A stretch of 64,000 nucleotides of DNA, taken from Prevotella sp. Lineage in GTDB: Bacteria > Bacteroidota > Bacteroidia > Bacteroidales > Bacteroidaceae. Within the stretch, counting starts at the first letter, position 1. Each line of letters starts with the position of its first letter. Under the pieces are notes generated by a model. It was given only the letters and a program-made list of their open reading frames with translations. It was not told the DNA's origin and did not search any database. The translations under genes and the position numbers were made by a program. The stretch covers positions 89,939 through 153,938 of the forward strand of contig JAEEQB010000003.1 in assembly GCA_016285075.1 (NCBI GenBank). The letters run 5' to 3'. Shown piece by piece: positions 1 to 9,718 of this stretch.

Positions 1-78
1 CACGATTTCTCTCCAAGCTTTTATCATAGTCGTTGATTCTGTTTCCTTTTGTTTTGGCAATAATGACGCAAAGCGTTG

Positions 79-1845
79 TCACTTCAGCACCTTCCTACTG
101 CCTTTACCAGGTACGTGTTTGATATACACGCCGTGTCCGGGTGTTGTGGTGCGGCGTCCCTGCAGGTCGTACAGGGTCTCTGCCGGGTCTTCTGCATCGT
201 CATTTGCCCTGATGCCGGTGGTGGTATAGCCTGCTGATGAAAGGTACAGCTGTCCCAGGATGCAGTCTGCCCACTCTTCATCGGCGGTGTAGAGGGCTAC
301 TACATAGTCACCCTGCTCGGTGATATCGAAGTCGAAGGTCTGCTGATTGATGAATCCGAAGGCGTTTGACGCATTGTTGCCAATGTTCACTTTGGGCGTG
401 TAGGTGTGGGCAGCTACGCTCTCGCCGCCGGTACGTTTCTCTATGCACAGCTCCACCGGCGAGAAAGCGGGTCTGTTCCAGTTGCATATCTTGTAGCGCA
501 GCGTGTAGTGTCCAGGCCACAAGGTAAGTGTGCAGTCCGTGCCTGCCATGCCGTATTTTGCCCAGCCCTGACGTTTCTTACCGTTCATGTTACGGAAATA
601 CAACCCATAGTCCAGCCCGCGCTGTGAACCCGTGAACTGCAAGATGCGGCACCCCTGCGAGAAACCGTTGCTGTAGCCGGTCCTTTTCTCGCTGCTGTCA
701 TACGTTGTCCACCCCGCAGGCACGCAGCCGGCATCGTTGAAGCCGGTAGAGAGCGTTGCTGCCTGGGGCGGTGCCGAGAAGTTCAGCTCCACGGTGGCAG
801 TGCTTGTCTCGCCGTCGTTGTCGGTGGCTACGGCCTTCAGTGTGTGCTTGCCAGCCTGGGCGCCCGTCAACGTAGCCTTGTAAGGCTTTGCCGTACAGGT
901 GGCTATGAGGGTGCTGCCATCGAAGAATTCCACCTTCTCCACCGTTCCGTTCGGGTCATCGGCATTGGCGGTGATGGCAATGTCGGGGAAAACGGCCTGA
1001 TCCTTCGGAGCGAAGCAGGTATAGGTAAGCCCGCTGCCGGGAGAGGTGATGCTGACGTTGGGCGATGTCTTGTTCAGCGAATAGCGGCTGCAGAACCGCC
1101 AGATCTCATCGCCGGTCTTCACACCGTTGTCGTTTGATATCCAGTGACCCTTGCCGGCCATCTCCATCAGCACCACTTCCACTCCCTCATTGCCCGGCCC
1201 CCATACACGGCGGGTGATGTGTGCGGCATTGCGGTAGCGCTGGGTCACCTTGGCCGAGGTGGGACATCCGTTATGTCTAATCCATGCATTCAGCGCCCCT
1301 TGTACACCGCTGAACCCCACCACGTCGTCGCTGGTGCCGTGGGTGTGGATGATGGGCAGCGGACGTACGTTGCTGTTGGCGGTAGTGCCTCCCATGGGAT
1401 AGCCGCTAATAGGGGCGAAGGCAGCAATCTTGTCGGGAATCCTGTTCATGGCGTGATAGGTGAACATGCCGCCCATGGAGAATCCTGACAGATAGACACG
1501 GTTACGGTCAATCTTGTACTGGGTCACCATCTTGTCGATGAGTGCGGTGATGAAGTTGATGTCGCGGCTGCCTGAGATGTCCCAGGCTTTGTCTATGCCG
1601 TTGGGAAAGACGGTCAGGAACTTGGCGGTATCGGCCACCGTCTCTATTTGAAGCATGTTCTTCTGATAGTCGGGATCCTGGTTCATTCCGTGGCAGGAGA
1701 TGAGCAGCGGACGGTTCTCTCCCAGGTTCTTAGGGACGTAGAGGATATAACTGCGTTGAGTACCGTTGACGGTGATGTTGTCGGCCTTGCCGGGAAGCAT
1801 GGCGGCAACAGCAAGTAGCACGAGGATAAGGTTTCGTTTCATCAT
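79..1845 (-). CDS. Secreted PHB-depolymerase/feruloyl-esterase-like protein with Ig-like domain
   Basis: Probable alpha/beta-hydrolase esterase (CE1/PHB-depolymerase-like) exported by a signal peptide (MMKRNLILVLL..). Numbered from an upstream in-frame ATG at 1908, the nucleophile is Ser144 in GFSMGG, with candidate acid Asp194/195 (HGTSDD) and His255 (GKGHW). Residues ~284-378 form a bacterial Ig-like domain, followed by a beta-rich C-terminal region and a tail (YDLQGRR...GVYI...KVLK) like type IX secretion sorting domains. I chose the start at 1845 because it begins the signal peptide. The ester substrate is unknown; a feruloyl or acetyl group on the PUL1 glycan is inference. It is the leftmost visible gene of PUL1, on the same strand as GH97 and GH43-GH2. 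Confidence 0.8.
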   Translation of the reverse strand: MMKRNLILVLLAVAAMLPGKADNITVNGTQRSYILYVPKNLGENRPLLISCHGMNQDPDYQKNMLQIETVADTAKFLTVFPNGIDKAWDISGSRDINFITALIDKMVTQYKIDRNRVYLSGFSMGGMFTYHAMNRIPDKIAAFAPISGYPMGGTTANSNVRPLPIIHTHGTSDDVVGFSGVQGALNAWIRHNGCPTSAKVTQRYRNAAHITRRVWGPGNEGVEVVLMEMAGKGHWISNDNGVKTGDEIWRFCSRYSLNKTSPNVSITSPGSGLTYTCFAPKDQAVFPDIAITANADDPNGTVEKVEFFDGSTLIATCTAKPYKATLTGAQAGKHTLKAVATDNDGETSTATVELNFSAPPQAATLSTGFNDAGCVPAGWTTYDSSEKRTGYSNGFSQGCRILQFTGSQRGLDYGLYFRNMNGKKRQGWAKYGMAGTDCTLTLWPGHYTLRYKICNWNRPAFSPVELCIEKRTGGESVAAHTYTPKVNIGNNASNAFGFINQQTFDFDITEQGDYVVALYTADEEWADCILGQLYLSSAGYTTTGIRANDDAEDPAETLYDLQGRRTTTPGHGVYIKHVPGKGSRKVLK

Positions 1846-1886
1846 GATTGGTTTTACGTTCATACGGATTTGTTTTCTATGAGCAT

Positions 1887-1895
1887 GCAAAAGTA
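1887..1895 (-). promoter_or_regulatory. Bacteroidetes -7 box upstream of the esterase
   Basis: On the minus strand this reads TACTTTTGC, matching TAnnTTTGC, about 40 bases before the chosen esterase start. No convincing -33 TTTG is seen, so it is a moderate call. Confidence 0.4.
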
Positions 1896-1993
1896 GGCTA
1901 TTTGTCACAAACAGCCTTTCCTATCCGTTGCACACATCTTGGTAATTGTCTCAACGCTCCCTCAAATCGTGCCATATCTTGTTTCGCGAGAGA

Positions 1994-4015
1994 TTACTTG
2001 CTCCTGATGATGGCAGCCCATCCGCCACCGGCAGCCAGATGCACCGGCAGCGTGGCAGAGGCGGTGACGGCCTGGCGGGTGAGGGTGTAGTCGGTAGCCT
2101 CCTTCTCTGCATTGACGCCGTCGGCAAAGACGGCAGCCTCGTAGTTGCCGCTGCCCAGGAACGTCAGTGGCAGCTGCAGGTCACGTGGTGTCCAGTTGGT
2201 CATACAGGCCACATACCACACACTGCCCTTGCGGCGGGCAATGGCGGTATACTCGCCCAGTGCTCCGTCCAAGGCCACTGTCTCGTCGAAGGTGGTGGGT
2301 ATTTGTGCGATGAAATCGGTGGTTTCCTGTTCCTTTATGTATTTCGAGGGCGAATCGGCGAGCATCTGCAGCGGTGCCTCGAAGGTGACGTACATGGCCA
2401 CCTGATGGGCGCGTGTGCCCTGGCTCATGGGGTGGTCATTGTTGCCGAAGAACTGCGAGCGCATGGCGTTCACCATGGCACCGGGCGTGTAGTCGAGTGG
2501 TCCGCAGAGCATACGCAGATAGGGGATGCTGACGTCATAGCGCGGCTGGTCGTGCACCGGACCTTTGTCGTTGCGAGGCTCCCACTTCGAGTTCTCCATG
2601 CCCTTCACACCTTCAAAGTTCACCACGTTGGGGAAGGCACGCTGCACCCCCGAAGGCTTCAGACCGTGATAGTCCACCAGCAGGTGGTGACGGGCAGCAG
2701 CCTCGGCAATGCGGTACGAGGAACGGATGACGGGCTGGTCGTCGCGGTCGAAGAAATCCACCTTGAATCCCTTCACGCCCATGTCGGCATAGTGCTTCAT
2801 CACGGGTTCCAGGTCGGCGACGGTGGCATCAGGATTGTTGCCCACCATGTTGCGCCAGCTGCTCCACAGTATCACGCCCACACCCTTCTCCTGTCCGTGA
2901 CTGACAATCCGGGGAATGTCGATCTCGGGGTTCAGCTGTTCCACCAGCGACTCCCGTCCGCTCCATCCTTCGTCAATGATGATATACTCCAGATGGTTCT
3001 TCGCTGCGAAGTCTATATAATAAAGGTAGGTATCGGTGTTCATGCCCGAACGGAAAGGAACGCCCGTGATGTTCGTATTGTTCCACCAGTCCCATGCCAC
3101 CTTGCCGGGTCTTATCCACGAGGTGTCCTTCAGCCTGCATTCAGGAGCCAGCCGCTGTGCCATGTCGCAGTTCAGGAGGTCGGCATCGCGTTTTGTCACC
3201 ACTACTGCACGCCATGGGAGAGCACACGGCTTCTCTATCTTTGCGATGAAATCGGCTCTTTTTGTCGGCGTATAGTTCAATCCGCCAAAGCCCAGCACGT
3301 CCTGCTCCAGGGGATAGGGTGCAAAGTCGGCCTTCAGTGTCTTTCCATTCTTCAGCAGCATCATGCCAGGATAGTTCTCCACGCCACAGTCCATGACAAC
3401 CGCCTTCAGCCCGCCGTCCAGGCAGACGGCGAAGGGTGTGATGGCGAGGGAGTCGCTGAACATCTGCGACAGCGGCTGCTCGTCGTAATACGATTCAAAC
3501 GAGAAGCTGTAGCGCTCGCCACCGCGCAGGTCGTTCACATAGGGAATGAACGCCTTCGGGTCGCCGGGGAAGGCAAACTCCGCCAGCTCTTTCTTCACGG
3601 TGAAGCGTTTGTTGTTGGTCAGCAGCCGGTAGGCGGCACCGTCGTTATACGCTCGTATCTCAATGGTGAAATGGCGGTTGGTATACAGCAGCAGGTAACG
3701 ATAGCTGTCGCTCACCGTTTCTTTCTTATAGAAGCGGTTCTGAAAGCTGCCGTTGTGCTCACCGGGCTTGCACTTGCCCGCCAAGCCCAGGTCATTTGTG
3801 TCCTTGCCCTGCGACCACTCTATCCCGATGGCCGATGGCAGCAGCACCTGCTGGCCGTCGTACGTAATCTGCCACGTGACGGTCTCTGAGGCATTGACGG
3901 TGACCTTCAGCCGTCCGTCAGGCGAGGTGATGGATACTGGCAGCGACAAGGGTGCAGCATGAGTCAGCAAAATGGCAAAGAATGCGCAGGAAAGCGAAAA
4001 AAGTCTATTCTTCAT
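1994..4015 (-). CDS. Glycoside hydrolase family 97 (alpha-glucosidase/alpha-galactosidase type)
   Basis: Secreted 673-residue GH97 enzyme with an N-terminal signal peptide. Residues ~25-270 are the family's beta-sandwich; a (beta/alpha)8 barrel begins near WDWWNNTNITG; a short beta-sandwich ends the protein. Length is normal for the family. The barrel motif KVDFFDRDDQ carries an Asp where retaining GH97 alpha-galactosidases place their nucleophile, so a retaining enzyme is more likely than an inverting SusB-type alpha-glucosidase; this is inference from one motif. Calcium-binding glutamates are typical of GH97 but were not assigned. It lies 148 bases from the esterase and 110 bases from GH43-GH2, same strand, so co-transcription is likely. 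Confidence 0.92.
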   Translation of the reverse strand: MKNRLFSLSCAFFAILLTHAAPLSLPVSITSPDGRLKVTVNASETVTWQITYDGQQVLLPSAIGIEWSQGKDTNDLGLAGKCKPGEHNGSFQNRFYKKETVSDSYRYLLLYTNRHFTIEIRAYNDGAAYRLLTNNKRFTVKKELAEFAFPGDPKAFIPYVNDLRGGERYSFSFESYYDEQPLSQMFSDSLAITPFAVCLDGGLKAVVMDCGVENYPGMMLLKNGKTLKADFAPYPLEQDVLGFGGLNYTPTKRADFIAKIEKPCALPWRAVVVTKRDADLLNCDMAQRLAPECRLKDTSWIRPGKVAWDWWNNTNITGVPFRSGMNTDTYLYYIDFAAKNHLEYIIIDEGWSGRESLVEQLNPEIDIPRIVSHGQEKGVGVILWSSWRNMVGNNPDATVADLEPVMKHYADMGVKGFKVDFFDRDDQPVIRSSYRIAEAAARHHLLVDYHGLKPSGVQRAFPNVVNFEGVKGMENSKWEPRNDKGPVHDQPRYDVSIPYLRMLCGPLDYTPGAMVNAMRSQFFGNNDHPMSQGTRAHQVAMYVTFEAPLQMLADSPSKYIKEQETTDFIAQIPTTFDETVALDGALGEYTAIARRKGSVWYVACMTNWTPRDLQLPLTFLGSGNYEAAVFADGVNAEKEATDYTLTRQAVTASATLPVHLAAGGGWAAIIRSK

Positions 4016-4125
4016 AAGTTCACAATTCTAGTTCATAGTTCACAGTTCATAGTTCACAATTCATAGTTCATAGTTCATAGTTCACAGTTCATAGTTCATA
4101 GTTCACAATTCATAGTTCAAAGTTC
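4016..4125. repeat. Low-complexity AGTTCATAGTTCACA repeat between GH97 and GH43-GH2
   Basis: About 110 bases made of repeated 10-mers such as AGTTCATAGT and AGTTCACAGT. The last codons of the GH43-GH2 gene (4126 on) abut and partly use the same motif. A closely related run occurs at 36250-36289 beside BamA, so it is a dispersed element of this genome. No gene or terminator is visible in it. Confidence 0.8.
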
Positions 4126-7100
4126 TTAGTGCATAGTTCTTACAGGGATGGTTACGGTTTGCGTGAGTTTGCGCTGGTCGTCAATGACCCTCAGTGTCAG
4201 GCTGCCAGGGTCGTGTCCTGCCTGGACAATGACCACCAGCTGTCCGCTGAACAGTTTCATGGTGGGCAGGGTGAACGGTTCCAGCGAAGTGGCATCGCCG
4301 TTGCAGGCAGCTCGGAACGTGCCTGCACCCTCGACCTCGAACCGCAGCTGGTCGGCAGCATCAGGGATGGACGTGCCGTCCTGGTCTTTCAGCGACACGG
4401 TGACGAAAGCCAGGTCTTCGCCATCGGCTGTCAGCGTGCCTTGTCCGTTCTGTGTCCATACGTCCAGCTGCAGACCCACGGGTGCCCCTGCCGTCCTGAC
4501 AGTCTGCGACCCGCAGTCCTTGCCCGTCTCGTCGTATACCACCACCTTCAGCTCGCCTGGCTCATACTTCACATCGTTCCAGCGCAGGCGGTAGCGGTCC
4601 AGCCTTCCGGCAGGGTTCTTCCTGATGCGTCCCTGGCTCTTGCCGTTGACAAAGAGCTCTGCCTCGGGATAGTCCGTATAGCAGTATACCGGTGTCACCA
4701 GTCCGTTGCGGCCGCTGCTCTTCTTACGGCCTTTCTTTGCATCCTTCCCTGTTCCCCAGCTCCAGTGAGGCAGCAGGTGGATGGTGTGGTCGCGTTTCTG
4801 CCATTTCGACCGGTAGAGCCAGTAGCGGTCCTTGGGCAGTCCCGCCAGGTCACAGATGCCGAAATAGCTGCTGCGGCTGGGCCAGTATTCATCGTAGGGT
4901 GTAGGCTCACCCAGGTAGTCGAAGCCCGTCCACACAAACTCACCGACGACCCAGGGGTAGTCGTCCTGGCACACCCAGTCGTCGTCGGGGAGGTTCGACC
5001 ACGAGCAGTACTCCACGTCGTAGCTCGAGCACTGTCCGTCGGCGTTCTTGGTGGCGGCAGGGTCGTAGTTGGGCGAGTAGGAAGCGAACCGCGAGTTGTC
5101 GGTCACCTCCACGGGGAACTTATACACGCCGCGGCTGCTCACCGTCGAGGCGGTCTCCGATCCTAGTAGGAATCCCTGCGGCAGCTGCTCTATGTTCTTC
5201 TTGTATTTCTGTACGCGGTAGTTGAATCCCGGCACGTCCATGGCCTGGGCGAAGCCGCTCTTCAGCGCAGCCTCCGCACGGTCCATGCCCTGCGTAACGG
5301 GACGCGAGGGGTCGAGCTGGTGGCACAGGCCCTGCAGACGGTTCACAATGTCCACTGCCTTCGCATCGCCCTGCTCAGGTATCTCGTTGCCGATGCTCCA
5401 CATCACAATGCCCGGGTGGTTGCGGTGAGCTAGTACCAGATTCTCAATATCCTTGTCGCTCCACTCGCTGAAGAAACGCGCATAGCCGTTCTTGCATTTG
5501 GGATAGATCCACATGTCAAAGCTTTCGGCCATCACCATCATGCCCAGCGAGTCGCACACCTCCATCTGCATCTGCGAGGGCATGTTGTGAGCGGTGCGGA
5601 TGGCGTCGCAGCCCATCTCCTTCATCGTCTGCACCTGGCGTATCAGTGCAGCCTTGTTCACGGCAGCCCCCAGGGGCCCCAGGTCGTGATGCAGGCAGAC
5701 ACCTTTCAGCTTCCGTGTCACGCCGTTCAGCTGGAAGCCTCCTTCCTTGGTGACGCTGACGGTGCGCACACCCACGTTTTCCACGGTTTCATCGACAGTG
5801 CGGCCGTTCTCCATGAGCTGCACGCGGAGCTTGTAAAGATAGGGTGACTCCGGCGACCACAGCTCGGGCTTCTCAATCTCCAGCGTGGTGCAGGTCTGTC
5901 CGTCCGGGTCCACATCGTTATGGGCAGCGGCCACGACATGCCCCTGTCGGTTGATAATCGACACCTCCACGGCACCGCCGCCCTGTGTCTTCGTCGACAC
6001 CTCCACCTCGGCCTTGTCACCGCCTATGCTGAGCGTGCGGAAATAGGTCCTCCAGGGGTCAATGCGTGCCGCTCCCGTCAGCACCAGCTTCACCGGGCGG
6101 TAGAGACCGGCACCGGGATACCAGCGCGAGCTCTCCTCCACGTTCTTCAGGCTCACCTCCACCAGGTTGTCGCCGCCGTTCAGGTAGGGGGTGGCATCCA
6201 CGCGGAAGGTGTTGTAGCCATAGGCCCAATAGCCCGCCTTCTTGCCGTTGACATAGACGGTGGGCTCGGCCATGGCACCGTCGAACACCAGTTCGGCATG
6301 CTTGTAGGCCGAGGGAACGCGGAAAGTGGTCTTGTAGCGGCCTTCGCCTATCCAGGGCAGTGCCCCCGAACGGCCGCTCTTCTCCGTAGCCTCCTTCTCG
6401 CCGTTCTGTTCGATGGCCACCACCTGCAGGTCCCATTTCTTGTCAAACGGTCCGCTGATGGCCCAGTCGTGGGGTATCTCCACCTGCTGCCACGACAGCC
6501 CGTCGCGCGAGAACTGCCAGCGCTTCAGGCTCATCTCCTTGCGCAGCCGTTTCTGTGCCTCCCTGTTGCCCTGTCGGGCGACCTCCTTCGCACCTCGGCC
6601 ATTCAAGCGAGCTTGATGGCTCTCGGTTTGTTGTCGGTTGTCGCTCCACTCCTGCAGCCGGTCATATTCCTCCTTGGTGATGCGCAGGAACGATCCGTGC
6701 TGCGGACGGCTCACTCCCTGAATGTTACGTGGCGAATGGAAATTGCGCATGTATTTGTCTGCCAGGCACAGACGGTAGTTCTTCGGACGCGACGAATACT
6801 CTATGTAGCCAATCACCCACGACGAGTCGCCTGCCAGCTGGAAGGCACTCACGCCCTCGCACTTCTTGTTGCCCTCGAAGTTCACGTAGTCGTCCTCCAC
6901 CGGCAGGCTCCAAGGCCCCGTCAGCTCCTTGGCGGTGGCGGTATACAGCCCCGGCTTGCCACCCTCCTTCTTGATCATCAGGTGCCACTGCTGGTCGGCC
7001 TCCACCCAGTTGATGTCGGTGTCGATGGTGGCGTAGCCCCAGTCTATGAGCAGTCGCGGCTGCGTGATCCGGGTGAAGCTCTCGTCGGCATAGCTGTAGT

Positions 7101-7707
7101 AGATGCGGTCGTATGGCTCCTCGTTGCGGTTCCACATGGAATAGTAGACGAAGTAGCCGCCCTTCTTCCCGTCCGGCCACTGGTAGGTGGCATCCCACAT
7201 GATCTGCGGAGCCCACACGCGGTTGATGGTCGACCAGTCCTTGTAGACGCTTGGCGACTCCGGGTCGCAGAAGATGGAGCGTCCCTTTCGGAAGTCGAAG
7301 CTGGTGGACTGCCAGTGTATGAGGTCGTCGCTACGTAGCAGCGCGATGGCATAGCTGTCCCATGTCTCTTTCTTGCCCAGTCGCTTGCGGCTGCCGTCGG
7401 TGGCCTCCATGTCGGTCACCGCCATCAGATAGCCGCTGCCGTCGTGCTTACGACACAGGTAGGCATCGCGTGAACGGCGTTCCACAGGTGCCATGACGGC
7501 ATCGCTGAAGATGCTGTCACCCCCTATCAGGTCGTGGTAGTGGAAACCGTCACGGCTCAGTGCATAGGCAGTCCATGCCGGTCCACCGTCGTTCATGTGA
7601 CAGAACAGGTAACCATAGTCTCCCTTTTGGAAATTGCCTGGCTGGGCTGTGCCCGTGAGCGGCAGCAGCACCCATGCCAAAGCCAGTAGCAGGATTCGTT
7701 GTCTCAT
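4126..7707 (-). CDS. GH43-like / GH2 fusion glycosidase
   Basis: Two-enzyme fusion, secreted. Numbered from an in-frame ATG at 7743, residues ~36-345 are a five-bladed GH43-type domain with the expected acidic triad (Asp93 in SRDAY, Asp241 in TIDTDI, Glu296 in KCEGV). Residues ~400-1205 are a GH2 beta-galactosidase-type enzyme: sugar-binding jelly roll, Ig-like sandwich, TIM barrel with acid/base Glu787 (SIGNE) and nucleophile Glu863 (GSETAS), then C-terminal sandwiches. I chose the start at 7707 because MRQRILLLALAWVLL.. is a clean signal peptide. GH43 arabinosidase or galactosidase activity plus GH2 beta-galactosidase activity is inference. Three-gene minus-strand arm of PUL1. Confidence 0.9.
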   Translation of the reverse strand: MRQRILLLALAWVLLPLTGTAQPGNFQKGDYGYLFCHMNDGGPAWTAYALSRDGFHYHDLIGGDSIFSDAVMAPVERRSRDAYLCRKHDGSGYLMAVTDMEATDGSRKRLGKKETWDSYAIALLRSDDLIHWQSTSFDFRKGRSIFCDPESPSVYKDWSTINRVWAPQIMWDATYQWPDGKKGGYFVYYSMWNRNEEPYDRIYYSYADESFTRITQPRLLIDWGYATIDTDINWVEADQQWHLMIKKEGGKPGLYTATAKELTGPWSLPVEDDYVNFEGNKKCEGVSAFQLAGDSSWVIGYIEYSSRPKNYRLCLADKYMRNFHSPRNIQGVSRPQHGSFLRITKEEYDRLQEWSDNRQQTESHQARLNGRGAKEVARQGNREAQKRLRKEMSLKRWQFSRDGLSWQQVEIPHDWAISGPFDKKWDLQVVAIEQNGEKEATEKSGRSGALPWIGEGRYKTTFRVPSAYKHAELVFDGAMAEPTVYVNGKKAGYWAYGYNTFRVDATPYLNGGDNLVEVSLKNVEESSRWYPGAGLYRPVKLVLTGAARIDPWRTYFRTLSIGGDKAEVEVSTKTQGGGAVEVSIINRQGHVVAAAHNDVDPDGQTCTTLEIEKPELWSPESPYLYKLRVQLMENGRTVDETVENVGVRTVSVTKEGGFQLNGVTRKLKGVCLHHDLGPLGAAVNKAALIRQVQTMKEMGCDAIRTAHNMPSQMQMEVCDSLGMMVMAESFDMWIYPKCKNGYARFFSEWSDKDIENLVLAHRNHPGIVMWSIGNEIPEQGDAKAVDIVNRLQGLCHQLDPSRPVTQGMDRAEAALKSGFAQAMDVPGFNYRVQKYKKNIEQLPQGFLLGSETASTVSSRGVYKFPVEVTDNSRFASYSPNYDPAATKNADGQCSSYDVEYCSWSNLPDDDWVCQDDYPWVVGEFVWTGFDYLGEPTPYDEYWPSRSSYFGICDLAGLPKDRYWLYRSKWQKRDHTIHLLPHWSWGTGKDAKKGRKKSSGRNGLVTPVYCYTDYPEAELFVNGKSQGRIRKNPAGRLDRYRLRWNDVKYEPGELKVVVYDETGKDCGSQTVRTAGAPVGLQLDVWTQNGQGTLTADGEDLAFVTVSLKDQDGTSIPDAADQLRFEVEGAGTFRAACNGDATSLEPFTLPTMKLFSGQLVVIVQAGHDPGSLTLRVIDDQRKLTQTVTIPVRTMH

Positions 7708-7802
7708 AATCATAGCAGTAGTTAGTTGCACATTCGCTTCCAAATCACTAAAAACCGTCTGTCCGGTTTTTCAGCGGTTGGCGTAGCCTCGGTTTCAACG
7801 CT

Positions 7803-7833
7803 GCAAAGTTAAACAAAATTTCCGACATTCCAA
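7803..7833 (-). promoter_or_regulatory. Promoter of the minus-strand PUL1 arm
   Basis: The minus strand reads TAACTTTGC at 7803-7811, a perfect TAnnTTTGC -7 box, with TTG at 7831-7833 and a 19-base spacer, matching Bacteroidetes sigma-ABfr promoters. It would transcribe the GH43-GH2 fusion and probably GH97 and the esterase. Confidence 0.65.
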
Positions 7834-8120
7834 GCCCTTTCTCAAAGAAATATGTTTTTCTTAACCCAACTTTGCCCCCATCCTTTTGAAATTCCTGCTG
7901 TCACACCGCTTTCCGCAGGCACGCTTCCCTCATGAGTGTACTCTGGCTGAATCAGGAGGAACAATGGCGCAGGAATCGTGCAAAATTCCGTTTGCAGGAC
8001 ATGGAAACGTAGCAGACAACCTTAATACATCATGCAGTAGTGCATGGATGTAAAAGACAGGAAATCAAGGCAGTACGAATTTCCGCGTCAATATTTCATT
8101 ATACAAACCTTATTTTTCAG

Positions 8121-8150
8121 TTGTAATCGGTAGAAATTGATTATCTTTGC
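8121..8150 (+). promoter_or_regulatory. Promoter of the plus-strand PUL1 arm
   Basis: TTG at 8121-8123, 18-base spacer, then TATCTTTGC at 8142-8150 as the -7 box, 32 bases before the GH125 start codon. Confidence 0.7.
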
Positions 8151-8182
8151 ACAGTAAATGAGTAAAAAGAATCAGTAAAGCA

Positions 8183-9718
8183 ATGAAAAAAGAATGCCTT
8201 TTACTTGCCGTTGCGGCCTTTTTGTCGGCTTGCCATCATGCCTCTGAACCAGCGCCAGCCCAGAAGCAAGGGCAGGACTTTGGAACCTACATCCGCGAAC
8301 TCACTGCCGACACGTCCGTCGGCGTGGGTCGGTCGAAACGTCCCCCTGAGGAGCTGCGGCTGTTCCGTTCGTCAGCCGTCGACCATAAAATAGAAGAGGT
8401 ACAGAGGTTGCTGGCCCCCAATCCCTATCTGGCTTGGATGCTGGGCAACTGTCTGCCCAACACTCTGGAGACAACTGTACACTATCGTCAAGTTGACGGC
8501 GACGACGACACCTTTGTCTATACCGGCGACATTGCGGCGATGTGGCTGCGCGACAGCGGTGCTCAGGTGTGGCCCTACGTGGAGTTTGCAGCCAGCGACC
8601 CCGAGCTGGCGAAGATGCTGCGGGGCGTCATCCTGCGTCAGTGGAAGTGCATCTGTCTCGACCCCTATGCCAACGCCTTCCTCGACGGCGACATGGAAAG
8701 CCAGTGGAAGAGCGACCAGACTGAGATGAAACCAGGTGTGCACGAGCGGAAATACGAGATTGATTCGTCGTGCTACCCTATTAGGCTGGCCTACCGTTAC
8801 TGGAAAGCGACGGCCGACGGCAGCGTGTTCGGCAAGGAGTGGCTGACGGCCATCGACAACATCCTGGTGATGTTCCGCCGTCAACAGCACAAGGAGGGCG
8901 GAGGCAATGGCTACAGGTTCAAACGCACCACCGACCGTCAGTTCGACACCATGGGATGGGACGGCACCGGTCACCCTGCAAAGCCAGTGGGGCTGATAGC
9001 CTCGGCGTTCCGTCCCAGCGACGATGCCACCGTTTTCCCTTATCTTGTCCCGTCCAACTTCATGGCGGTGAGCTCGTTGCGCAAGGCAGCCGAGATACTG
9101 ACCAATGTGAACCACGACCGGCAGCGGGCACAGAGCTGCCGGAAATTGGCCGACGAGGTGGAGCAAGCCTTACGGAAATATGCCGTTGTGGATCATCCTA
9201 CATACGGCAAGATCTATGCCTACGAGGTCGATGGATACGGCAGCCATCTGCTCATGGACGATGCCAATGTGCCTTCGCTGCTGTCGATGGCCTATCTGGG
9301 TGATGTCCCCCTGAGCGACCCTGTCTACCAGAACACGCGTCGCTTTGTGTGGTCCACCGACAACCCAGCCTTCTTCCGTGGCAAGGCCGGCGAGGGGGTG
9401 GGCGGTCCTCACGTGGGGATGGACATGCCTTGGCCCATGTCGATCATGATGCTGGCTTTCACCAGTCAGGATGATGCGGAGATCAAGCACTGCATAGAGA
9501 TGCTCATGTCGACCGACGCCGGTACAGGTTTCATCCACGAGTCGTTCCACAAGGACGACGCCCGCCACTACACGCGCTCATGGTTTGCATGGCAGAACTC
9601 TCTCTTCGGTGAGCTGATACTCAAGCTCATAGCCGATGGGAAGACCGACCTGCTCAACAGCTGCCGCCGCGACCATGACGCAGGAACCAAGAACAATCTA
9701 AAAACAAATAAACAATGA
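8183..9718 (+). CDS. Glycoside hydrolase family 125 exo-alpha-1,6-mannosidase
   Basis: Lipoprotein (lipobox LSAC, Cys17) with a GH125 metal-independent (alpha/alpha)6-barrel covering nearly all 511 residues. Recognisable family stretches are the LGNCLPNTLETTV region, TGDIAAMWLRDS near residue 115 and GMDMPWPMSIMM near 412. GH125 enzymes trim non-reducing alpha-1,6-linked mannose, for example from yeast mannan or N-glycans; periplasmic or surface location is inferred from the lipobox. It is the first gene of the plus-strand arm and overlaps the next gene by four bases (ATGA), so the two are translationally coupled. Confidence 0.93.
   Translation: MKKECLLLAVAAFLSACHHASEPAPAQKQGQDFGTYIRELTADTSVGVGRSKRPPEELRLFRSSAVDHKIEEVQRLLAPNPYLAWMLGNCLPNTLETTVHYRQVDGDDDTFVYTGDIAAMWLRDSGAQVWPYVEFAASDPELAKMLRGVILRQWKCICLDPYANAFLDGDMESQWKSDQTEMKPGVHERKYEIDSSCYPIRLAYRYWKATADGSVFGKEWLTAIDNILVMFRRQQHKEGGGNGYRFKRTTDRQFDTMGWDGTGHPAKPVGLIASAFRPSDDATVFPYLVPSNFMAVSSLRKAAEILTNVNHDRQRAQSCRKLADEVEQALRKYAVVDHPTYGKIYAYEVDGYGSHLLMDDANVPSLLSMAYLGDVPLSDPVYQNTRRFVWSTDNPAFFRGKAGEGVGGPHVGMDMPWPMSIMMLAFTSQDDAEIKHCIEMLMSTDAGTGFIHESFHKDDARHYTRSWFAWQNSLFGELILKLIADGKTDLLNSCRRDHDAGTKNNLKTNKQ

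Larger units (their letters stand above)
7744..8182. other. Divergent PUL1 control region
   Basis: About 440 bases between the two PUL1 arms with no gene. It holds the leftward promoter at 7803-7833 and the rightward promoter at 8121-8150. Between them (7860-8110) I see no ORF, long palindrome or repeat other than a short hairpin near 8029-8051 (GCAGTAGTGC). A regulator-binding site is expected here from the arrangement but none can be pointed to. Confidence 0.5.

Noticed and set aside
1946..3889. 647-codon plus-strand frame opposite the GH97 gene
   Set aside because: It mirrors the GC-rich antisense of a strong GH97 gene; composition and residues (His/Val-rich, no motifs) show it is a shadow.
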